From assembly GCA_963971285.1 (NCBI GenBank), contig OZ020246.1, positions 23,844,494 to 23,908,493 of the forward strand: DNA of 64,000 bases. Reading direction: 5' to 3'. This document shows positions 13,101-25,100 of the stretch, in pieces. Numbering within the stretch: the stretch's first letter is position 1; the number at the start of each line of letters is the position of its first letter. The notes under the pieces were generated by a model. The model ran no database searches and was not told the origin of the DNA. It worked only from the letters and a program-made list of their open reading frames with translations. This DNA comes from Astropecten irregularis (Eukaryota > Echinodermata > Asteroidea > Paxillosida > Astropectinidae). The position numbers and the translations under genes were made by a program.

Positions 13101-16100
13101 TGAGATCAAAACTGTTTTCAGTCATTGTTTTACTAATTTCTGGATAGACACAGCATTTCAGCTGGAAATATTTTAATGGCATGTTTCTACCACCACCATC
13201 GTCATATCCTGAAAGTTATACGTAAATATGTGAACATTTCTGTTTGGGTATGTTTCCAATCCTGTACTGTACCTTTAAGTCAATGAAATCTGGTAACAAG
13301 CTTGATGTTATATGAGCCAGTAAGAGTGTGACACACTATTAAAAACAAAGAACATACAGTTCACGCTTTTCTGTTCCTGCATTAATTCTCATAGCTCCGG
13401 TGCACAGACCAACCTGTCGACCGGTTTTGCCATCTACACGGACAACACCACCATAACCTTTCAGGCCAGAAATGGCTTGAAATATTGGGAGTCCAGCTTT
13501 GAGTACAGCTTTGCAACGAACGGAACGAGCTTGTGGACGAGCATCGCGATGTCCTGGGACTCTATCTATGGGATAACTCCATTCATTGACGGCGTGGCCA
13601 TGAATGAAATGGGTATTAAATATTTCCTTCTTTCTGCCAATTTTTATTTGTCTGAAGAAAAGTCACTCAGATTTTGATAAAAGACTCCCAAAAAACATAC
13701 AACCCAGGCTCATACGAGTCTCTGTGATAGACGCACTCGCCATACAGCGAGCAAGCATCTATCACATGCATGCAGATTTCCTGATTAATTATGCGAGCCA
13801 ACCCAGCAGCACCGCTCTAAGTTTTGACCAATCAGGGAGCATGTATTATCATACTGTTTGGTGAGCGCGTCTATCACGAAGATAGCTGCTGCAGTTCGGT
13901 CGCACGAAATTGACCAATTAAAACTCTGATATTCCTTTGAACATCTCGTTTTATGATGGCCTTTGTAAATTAAATTCTTAATTTTGATGCTGCCTGACCC
14001 ATTTTGCTTGCTTGAGTAGATCACAGTTTTGCCTCTCCATTCTCTTCAGATGCATCCGCTACCATGGCCCCGCCCGTAACCGCGCCCACCGGTGCCAACG
14101 CCAGCTCCAATGCCTCATCCAGTGTCTCCACCACCCCGACCCCTGACCTGACAACCATCACCCCAGGACCGGATGCTTTCACCCATCTCTACCTGGGCAA
14201 GAGGAATGATGAGGACACGGGTTACCTGCGGGCGGAGTTTGCAGACTTTGCCGTGTGGTATTACAGGATGGATGCGCAGGATCCGGATGCAGGGACGAGA
14301 TTCCAAGGAGAGGAATGCCCAGAGATAGGTCAGGATTCATAAGCTCTAATATTCTCCAAAGCACACCTGAATTAAGGTGTATTTTCCAAACAGACACTCA
14401 GGCTCATGCTCTGGCTCTATAAGTCCATTCTAAGATCAAAATAGAGACCCTTGGCTGCTGTCAGAAGTAGATTCTCTGGTTTGAAAAAGAAAACACAGCT
14501 TCAGCTTTAATGGAAAACCACAACCTTTATTTTCAGCATATTGATGGAACCGGAGCCTAAGCCTGAGCCTCTGTTTTGAAAAGGCCCTAGGAAAGTATAA
14601 ATACGATTTAAAGCTATGCATGGTGGAAGTACTAAATAAGGTAGGTTTGTGGTAACATCATGTAATCTCTTCTGTAAGTGTGTGTGGTTTTGAGAAGAAC
14701 CGGTGGTTTAACACTTGACGTTCCCTCCTGACACTCATCACTCTCCTGAAGATGAACATAGTATTCTGTTAAAACTATCGGTTCTTCTCAGAACCACATA
14801 TATACTTACTGAAGAGATTACATGGTGTCACCGCAAACCTACCATATTTAGGAAAGCACTCATTTATGAGAGTCATTCCATAGGGTTTGGTTAATATTTG
14901 CATCTGGAGTTCTCTTGCTACATATTAAGCAAACTGATGTCATTTTAATGTTATTTTATAGTTATGTTGGTATAATTTTTGTCATCTTGGCTCTGTTGAG
15001 TATATTACATATACATATACCATTTGATGATCAGGCAAAGATCCAGGGGGTCATGAACCCACCCTACTCTCGACGACCCCCAAAAATGTTCAAGTTTTCT
15101 TCTAAGTGAAAGGGAAAACATTTGTCTGCTGCAATGGCCACACGATTGTGACCCTTTGACACTAGCAAATTGGACGGGAAATTGTGTCTCCAGCCTCAAT
15201 GTTCAAATTTTCTGGTGGAGGTGCCACACCCCCCCAGATCCTCCACCTCCCCCACCGCCCTTTGTGTTACATCCATTTCTAATCTGTTTCCTCAAACCAG
15301 ATATAAGGACTGGATTTCCATCTTTACTTTCCATTATCTTTACTATAACTCTCTTTTATCCAGAGCTTTAGTTTAAACAGAAGTTTAATATTTTTGTATT
15401 TATACTCCTTTTTGCAAACCTATGTGGTGTTAGTTGTAACAACGAATCATGCCGAGCTGGACCAGTACTCCGTATGGACGGGAACCATCACCTGCGACTC
15501 TGTACACAAAGTGGACTGCACTAAGAACCTGGATGAATTCTTTGAAGTGGTAGGTTGCAGAGTTGTTGACTCGAGTCGGTGACTTGGACTCGAGTCCGAC
15601 TCGAGTCACCAATTTTCATGACTTGTGACTTGACTTGACTTGACTTGAGCCTGGGACTGTACGGTCATGTGGCTAGATTCCCTGCGAGCAATCTCTCTAT
15701 GAGAGACTCGCCCGGTAGGGCATCCGCATGACACGTGGCTGCATCAGATCGTTATTTTGCTGTGATGGCAATGGGTCGCGTTGCTGCCTGGGGGATGGCC
15801 ATCAGAAGACCAAAGGACTACCGCTCGAAGGTAGATGCGGCATTGCACTGCTGCAGTGCATGCTCCCACTGATTGATTGATTTACAACTCCTCAGCCATG
15901 CATAAAGAAAATGAGCACTGAATGTGAGACATGAATCATCTCTTGTGAAACTCTCCGTAGATCTACTCAGAAGAAGAGCTAGACAGCTACTTGTATGACA
16001 TCATCATCGAGCGTCTGAAGAACTACACGGCAACAGAGAAGTATCTGACTAAAGATGAGATTGAGATGATGGCCATCATGGTAGACAAAGTCATGCATCG

Positions 16101-19100
16101 AGACCTTCCTGATGCTATGAATGTCAGCGATGCTCAGGTGGACCTACAGGTATGGCTCTGCCATTCTAATCTAATAACCGAGCCCAATCTATTACAGGTT
16201 TCTTCACCTACCCATTGTACATTACCACTATATTACAAGCTTATCATTTATTAATGAGGAGCAAGTGCTTATGAATACAAATTGCAATGGTGTATCGGTA
16301 ACAAGGGAGTGAAAATGTGGCTGTAATCTGCTTCGGGGGATTGTCTCAATGTCAACACAGTGAGTTGGCGAAAACCATAATAGACAAGGCTTGTTTCTGT
16401 AATGAACTGTAGACTTTCCTCATTGCTGGTCGGACCACGTGTCTAACATTACTCTCATGGAGAGTCAGATTACCTGTATTACCTGTTACCTATTACCTAT
16501 GACCTATTACCTGTATGATACGTGAAAACCAGATGTGACTGTACGGTCATGTGGCTAGATTCCCTTGCAAGCAATCCTGACAGGCGAATTCTCTCTATGA
16601 GAGAACCTACTGGTAGGACTTGCCCGGTAGGGCATCCACATGACACGTGGTTACGTCAGATGGATCGTTATTTTGCCGAGATGGGGAAGGGTCGCGTGGC
16701 TGCCTGAAGACCTGGGGCACGTGCCCCATGTGCCACTTTTTAGGGGGCACAAAAGAACGCAAAGGCAAAAAAGGTACATAAAAGGGTAGCTTTACTGTTC
16801 AAGTTGTTCAAAATCTAATCCAATGAACAAACAGAGAAAGAATCCAATTTCAAATCGTCTGTTTTAGCATCGAAAGTTGGAATTAGGGGCGCAATTTCAG
16901 CACTTGCCCCGGGCGCCGTTTTTCCAAGATACACCGCTTTATATAGACATCATTGCATCATTTTTACACTGATGGGAACATTTATATGTTTCATTGCAGA
17001 ACATCTTGAAGTTATGCAGCAACCTCCTGACTTCAGACAGACACAGGCGATGGGTCAGCATACAACAGGTAAGTAGTGTAGTGCCAATACAGTGTAGCGC
17101 CGATATAAAAAACACTACGGGATGCACGCAATTTGTTTTGGTATGTCTTTTTTTTTTTTTTTTGGTAAATCAAATTTTTTCTCGTTTGCCGGACAGAGTC
17201 AAGGTGGCACTTCGAAAGTGCTGAAGGATTTGGAGAATTACGGCCTGACAATCGCCAGTCTACTGGTCACGCCTGACGGCCTGCCAAACGACAACGTCAC
17301 AATGAGCCTAGTGACCGATAATATAAGTGAGTTTATACTTAATACTCCCTGAATACTCAAAATCATTATTGAGTGACTTGTGTTACTCACCAACTCATCA
17401 AACGCAACCAACTCAAAACTCTACCCCTTTGACCTTGTAAACTTAGTTATCAGTTTTGAATGCTACTCCCTGAGTCGTTCAGCTTGAGTGATGTCAAAAA
17501 GATTTCAGACATTGTGGGTTGCTGTGGCCTAAGGGTCTGGTGTGTAATACTCAAGGTCTTGTGGTCAATCCACAGATTGTGGGTTTGAATCCAGCCATGG
17601 GTTAGTGGTGCTTGCATCCTTGGGCAAGATGCTTTGTCACATGTTGCTCCTCTTCACCCAGGAGTAAATGGGTACCTGTGAGGGTAGAAATGGCTTTGTG
17701 CTTGATTAGCCTTTGTTCACCTTACAGCAGTCGGGGCTGTGTACTCCCCAGGGAGTTGAGATTGTTTCATGCATATGTATGTAGCCCGATGAGCAGGGAA
17801 TATAGGAATATGCACCCTGACCGTCGAAAGACTAGACATGCGCTTTATAAGCATATCCACCTTGATTAATATTATTATTACTATAACCGAGGATGGGTAC
17901 TTAGTGAAACTTTCCCATAGGGTCGTGCACAAAACTTTACTTACCTATTTCTAAATATCCTCCAAACTAGTGAACTTGAAATTGACATACCCGGTATGTT
18001 CATATTGAGAGCATTCTCCGTCTTCTTTTAAAACATGGACAACAAACATGTAAGTTTAAAAGGTAGCGGATACCTTAGGGAGACATCGAAATTTCTCAAT
18101 AATTCCCGATGTCTCCCAAATGTTCACTTCCAGACATTAACGTGTCTCCCTAATGCCTTGTTTGTACTTATTACACTGACACATTCAAACTTTATGTTTC
18201 CATTTGACAGTGCTTCACATTGAGCGGTTTGACATCGGTACCCTAGATGAAGACAAGGGCCTACTCTTCCCTCAGTATTCAGATCCTAGCCTGCAGACGA
18301 TCAATCAAACTTGGAACCAGCCAACCGACACCATTCAGCTGCCCAAGAACTTCTTTGACTTCACTAAGCAGAGTAAGCACACAAATCCATGATTGCTAGC
18401 TAGCATTTAGGCCCCGATCATAGAGTTAAATTTAAAAAAACTAGAGTACGCGCTTCGTATTCAATGTACATGTTGTCTGCACTCTGGCATGGACACGCAG
18501 ACGCCATATTTAGTCAGGTGACTGAGCAGCCGTTCGTGACGCGACGGGAGACGCAATATGTTTAACATCGCGCAGTTTATTCCTCGTTAATTGGCCGATT
18601 GCAGATAAAAGGAACAAGAAGCACTTGCAAACACGTGTGTTTGCCCTTGTTTGGTTTTCTTTATGTAACTCTGCACACAATGGCACCGCCGTGGTGGAAT
18701 GTATCACGCGCCGAGTGCACACTGTAGTTTTTATTTAACTCTTATAGCCCCAATACAAACTTCACATATTTTGTTCAAAAATTAATTTTCAGCAGCACAC
18801 ATTATTATTCATGCTGCAAATTTGTAAGGGGAAAGGTGATGGTTTCTGAAAAGATTTTTTTTTTTCAAAAGCACTAAAGTTTTAATTCATCTTAATTACT
18901 CGTAAGCAAAGAGATGTCACAATGAAAATCACCATGATACTGACCTCATCTTAAGGCTGCATCTGAATCTGTTGTCTAGAGCTAGGTCTTTGATCCATTG
19001 AAAATATGCAGAGACACCAAGACAGTAGACCTAGCTGTAGCTCTGGACAAATGGACACATTTCAGACACGTCCCAAGATTAACGTGGCTTGTGTTAAATC

Positions 19101-22100
19101 AGTTATGTGAAGTTCATGGAGATTTCCTTGCTTGCAAAATGCTACATTAATCTTGTCATTATTAGATGATTCTTATTTTTTTTTAAATGTTCTGGATTAT
19201 TATACTTGCACAATTATCTGTCTGTGTTCACTTTTTGTCAGATTCTGGTGGAGGGACTATGGTGGGCATTGTCTATAACAGCATATCAGACTTCATGCCA
19301 GTTGAAACTACACAGAGGTAGGTGAACCTTTCCCCATTGACGGAAAGTCCACAAAGCATCATCTTTACCAGTCTATCTGCTAACCTATTGACTATAAAAA
19401 TCTGACTCTCCCACCTCAGAATAGCTAGAAAGTTACACAAATCCAAACAATTGAGACATATATCTATCTATCTATCTATCTATATATCTCCCCATCTATC
19501 TATCTATCTACAACAATTTGTACGTCATATACCCAACTTAATACATGTAAACTTTGTGCAATTTGTCCGAATATCCGGGTAACTATAGCTGTCTATATAA
19601 AGGGCCTATTCTATAAATAGCTCGAGCATGGAGTTCTATTCATGACAATTCTGATAATTTTTCCCACAATCTTATCCATGCTTCATTTTAATTCTGTTTT
19701 TGACCAGTGAGCTCCGTAACTACGCTGAACTGGGTAAAATGAAACTAACAAGTCGTGTGATGTCGCTGACCATTGAGCCAGACTTGAGGAAGAATCTCTA
19801 CAACCCGGTGGTGATTACAATGAGTAATATTAAGGTAATCCATAAAAACATACTATAGTCACCTATTGGTTTATTTAAACCCATCCAATGGACATTAGTG
19901 ATCTAGTGAGGGCGCTATACTACATGCCATTGACCTTAATATTGAAGATAAGTGCCTGTTTTCGGTACTACGCATGCCCACACAAAGGACAGTAGGTAAT
20001 CTTGTAGCAAACACACGATGGCCATTCAATAATATATAAAAGAAAATATGAGAAATAAATAACTAAATTCTATTCATTGTCATGTTTCTGAAATTTCGTT
20101 GCGGCTGTTTAAATTAATCAAATTCAACAAGATTTTAGCGGTACAAAGTTTCTGACTTGAGTGTTGCTCTTGTTGTCATAACCAAAAAATAGTCACGTGT
20201 CACAAATGTGACAGAGAGGGTCTGTAATGCTGTGACAATCAATCAAATGGACCAATTGTATGTGTTTCTCTTTTGTGGCTCAGTATGTATTTTGCATTGC
20301 TAGTGGTGCGTTTGCAAGGGTAAGCATTATTTTGCATCTTAATGAGGTATTAATTATTCCATCTTTATAATTGTTTTCAACAGGCCAGAGATAGCAACAT
20401 GGAACCTGTATGTGCCTTCTGGGACTTTAACATGTTGTGAGTACTTCAATTGTATAATTACAATTTTATCTAATTTTAGTTATTGTATTTGTTGCTTTTA
20501 GGGGTTCCAAGTAAATTTGACCAATATCTTGATTAAAAATGCTTGTATGCTTGATATGTGCTTGGTTTTCCTCTTGCATACGGTGAAGTTGTGTGTAAAT
20601 TTGCTTTGTGTGACATTATATGGGCCTTAGGTCTAATTTAATCTGTTGATTCATTCTTCTGAATGCCTTTGTTACTGTAGGAACACAATCAATGGAGGTT
20701 GGAGCACTAAGGGTTGTGATGTCCACTCCAGCAACAAAACTCACACTGTGTGCTACTGCTATCATCTGACTAACTTTGGCATGCTCATGAAACCTGTACC
20801 AGTTGAGGTAATTAAGGCGCTGTTCATGGACTATTATGGAGCCTCAGACTCGAACTAAGGGCCTGTTTGTTTAAGGCAAAGGATCCCATACCTCAGTTAA
20901 GGTCCATAAAATTAGTCCATCAGGTTGGGGCAGGATTTGTACGGTGTCCACGTAGCATCAGCAGACTTGTATCATTCTATTATGGGTCATTCCACCAGGT
21001 TGGGGCAGGATTTGTACGGTGTCCATGTAGCATCAGCAGACTTGTACCTTTTTATTATGGGTCATTCCACCAGGTTGGGGCAGGATTTGTACGGTGTCCA
21101 TGTAGCATCAGCAGACTTGTATCATTCTATTATGGGTCATTCCACCAGGTTGGGGCAGGATTTGTACGGTGTCCATGTAGCACCAGCAGACTTGTACCAT
21201 TCTATTATGGGTCATTCCACCAGGTTGGGGCAGGATTTGTACGGTGTCCATGTAGCACCAGCAGACTTGTATCATTCTATTATGGGTCATTCCACCAGGT
21301 TGGGGCAGGATTTGTACGGTGTCCATGTAGCATCAGCAGACTTGTATCATTCTATTATGGGTCATTCCACCAGGTTGGGGCAGGATTTGTACGGTGTCCA
21401 CGTAGCATCAGCAGACTTGTATCATTCTATTATGGGTCATTCCACCAGGTTGGGGCAGGATTTGTACGGTGTCCACGTAGCATCAGCAGACTTGTATCAT
21501 TCTATTATGGGTCATTCCACCAGGTTGGGGCAGGATTTGTACGGTATCCATGTAGCATCAGCAGACTTGTATCATTCTATTATGGGTCATTCCACCAGGT
21601 TGGGGCAGGATTTGTACAGTGTCCATGTAGCATCAGCAGACTTGTACCATTCTATTATGGGTCATTCCACCAGGTTGGGGCAGGATTTGTACGGTGTCCA
21701 TGTAGCATCAGCAGACTTGTACCATTCTATTATGGGTCATTCCACCAGGTTGGGGCAGGATTTGTACGGTGTCCATGTAGCATCAGCAGACTTGTACCAT
21801 TCTATTATGGGTCATTCCACCAGGTTGGGGCAGGATTTGTACGGTGTCCATGTAGCACCAGCAGACTTGTACCATTCTATTATGGGTCATTCCACCAGGT
21901 TGGGGCAGGATTTGTACGGTGTCCATGTAGCACCAGCAGACTTGTATCATTCTATTATGGGTCATTCCACCAGGTTGGGGCAGGATTTGTACGGTGTCCA
22001 CGTAGCATCAGCAGACTTGTATCATTCTATTATGGGTCATTCCACCAGGTTGGGGCAGGATTTGTACGGTGTCCATGTAGCATCAGCAGACTTGTACCAT

Positions 22101-25100
22101 TCTATTATGGCTCATTCCACCAGGTTGGGGCAGGATTTGTACGGTGTCCATGTAGCATCAGCAGACTTGTATCATTCTATTATGGGTCATTCCACCAGGT
22201 TGGGGCAGGATTTGTACGGTGTCCATGTAGCACCAGCAGACTTGTACCATTCTATTATGGTTCATTCCACCAGGTTGGGGCAGGATTTGTACGGTGTCCA
22301 TGTAGCACCAGCAGACTTGTACCATTCTATTATGGGTCATTCCACCAGGTTGGGGCAGGATTTGTACGGTGTCCACGTAGCATCAGCAGACTTGTATCAT
22401 TCTATTATGGGTCATTCCACCAGGTTGGGGCAGGATTTGTACGGTGTCCATGTAGCACCAGCAGACTTGTATCATTCTATTATGGGTCATTCCACCAGGT
22501 TGGGGCAGGATTTGTACGGTGTCCATGTAGCATCAGCAGACTTGTATCATTCTATTATGGGTCATTCCACCAGGTTGGGGCAGGATTTGTACGGTGTCCA
22601 TGTAGCATCAGCAGACTTGTATCATTCTATTATGGGTCATTCCACCAGGTTGGGGCAGGATTTGTACGGTGTCCATGTAGCATCAGCAGACTTGTATCAT
22701 TCTATTATGGGTCATTCCACCAGGTTGGGGCAGGATTTGTACGGTGTCCATGTAGCACCAGCAGACTTGTACCATTCTATTATGGGTCATTCCACCAGGT
22801 TGGGGCAGGATTTGTACGGTGTCCATGTAGCATCAGCAGACTTGTATCATTCTATTATGGGTCATTCCACCAGGTTGGGGCAGGATTTGTACGGTGTCCA
22901 TGTAGCATCAGCAGACTTGTACCATTCTATTATGGCTCATTCCACCAGGTTGGGGCAGGATTTGTACGGTGTCCATGTAGCATCAGCAGACTTGTATCAT
23001 TCTATTATGGGTCATTCCACCAGGTTGGGGCAGGATTTGTACGGTGTCCATGTAGCATCAGCAGACTTGTACCATTCTATTATGGGTCATTCCACCAGGT
23101 TGGGGCAGGATTTGTACGGTGTCCATGTAGCATCAGCAGACTTGTACCATTCTATTATGGGTCATTCCACCAGGTTGGGGCAGGATTTGTACGGTGTCCA
23201 TGTAGCATCAGCAGACTTGTATCATTCTATTATGGGTCATTCCACCAGGTTGGGGCAGGATTTGTACGGTATCCATGTAGCATCAGCAGACTTGTACCAT
23301 TCTATTATGGGTCATTCCACCAGGTTGGGGCAGGATTTGTACGGTGTCCACGTAGCATCAGCAGGCCTATCATGGGTTCATTCCTCTAGCTTCATTTAAT
23401 TGAACGACTGTTCTGTGATCCAATGTCAATTTTCCTTCTCCTAAACCTAGACTAGATCTGTTGATGTTTATCCTTTTTGACAGGTTATCTCTCAAGATGA
23501 GATCATTCTTCAGTACATATCCTGGGCTGGTAATGGTCTGTCCATGTTGGCTCTTATATCACTACTACTCATCTTCATCTGTGTCAGGTAAGAAACATAA
23601 ACCTAAATGACCCTCAGGAATGTCCTGATTGTCAAAGCATACCGAAACAGGAATCTTCACAGATTTACCTATAGCTTACTGGGTATGAAGATGGTGATGG
23701 TAGAAACATACTGTTCAAGTTTTTCTGCCTGAAATGCTGGATTTATCCAGAAAAGAGTATAAACCAGTGACACAAATTATTTTGGATCTTTTAAAGATCA
23801 AAAATAAAAGAGAAAAGACTTATAATTACTGTGGCCGTTTTTCACTTTTGGGGACTTTGAATTTCACAGATGACTGTTATTTACTACCGGTATATCTTTC
23901 TTGATATTTCTGCCCATGAATCTGCATTTCTTTGACAAAAACCAAAGTATTATATTATCTATTCATGCAAATGCTGTATTTACCCATAAAGAGTAAAACC
24001 AATTGACCAAAAACAATTTTGGTCTTCAGAAGATCAAAAATACTGTGAATAGAATTTAAGAATACCTTGGGGGCGTTTATCACTGTTTACTCAAAAAATG
24101 GGCACCGTATACGTATGGGACTGGGAATTTCACAGATGACTGTTACTGTATCTTCCTTGATATTTTTGCCCATGAATCTGCATTTCTTTGGCAAAAACGT
24201 AAACAAGTATGAAATTACCTTTTCATGCATTCAAACTCTTACAGTCTGCAAGGAATCACTATTTCCTTAAAAGCAAAGAAATGCAGCACTTAGTTAAATG
24301 AGATTTTTAAATGATTTTTTCTTGCACCTTGACACTTTTCTTTGCAGCAAATTACGGACCATTGTGAACGCCATCCATGTGAACCTGATCATAGCTATGA
24401 TGCTGGCCAAGACTACGTACTTAATCATCCCCATTATCAAGAACGATCAGGTACAGAATTCTGTCAAGTTTAGGGAGACCTAGGAGTGGGCGTGGCATGT
24501 GTAGAGGTAGGGAGGAGGATGGTGGACCAACGTAACTTACAGACAGATCTTTGGCATTTGATTGGTTGGATCTATGTCACATGGGCTTAGGGAAACCTAG
24601 GGGTGGGTGGGGCATTAAAGATGGCTTGTACCACCATCACTCCATCAGGGTTACATCATGCTGCAGCAAGTCTTAAATTCATCCTAGGGTTATATTGTTA
24701 AAGTGGTAGGGGTTAATTGAATGTCAGACAAGTCGACCACAGGACAACTTGACTCAAGACAGGCCGACCGCAAAGACAACGGAAAAATTGACTCGGAGTC
24801 GACTTGTCAACCCAAAGTTGAATTTAAGTCGAGCTGTCTTGGAGTTGAGTTGTCTTTGCGGTCAACTTGTCTCGACTCAAGGTGTCTCAAGTCGAGTTGT
24901 CCCATGGTTGACTTCTCTCGAGTCAAGTTGTTCCGCAGTCAGTTTTGTCTCGAGTCGAGTTGTCCCGTGGTTGACTTTGTCGTGATTCGAGTTGTCTTTG
25001 CAATCAACTTGTTTCAAGTCGAGTTGTCCTGCAGTCGACTTGTCTGGTACCTGGTTAATTTGTGTCATCTCACTTCTACCCTATGCTTGCCTCATCAGAC

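Noticed and set aside
20919..23365. CRISPR array or bacterial repeat
   Set aside because: The repeats are contiguous with no unique spacers, and the context is a eukaryotic intron.
20867..23399. Two overlapping open frames of more than 800 codons with 25-residue repeats
   Set aside because: They are a by-product of a 75-bp tandem repeat. Once a frame has no stop in one unit it stays open in all 33. There are no domain features, the frames are not in phase with the receptor exons, and intron read-through stops at 20,856.
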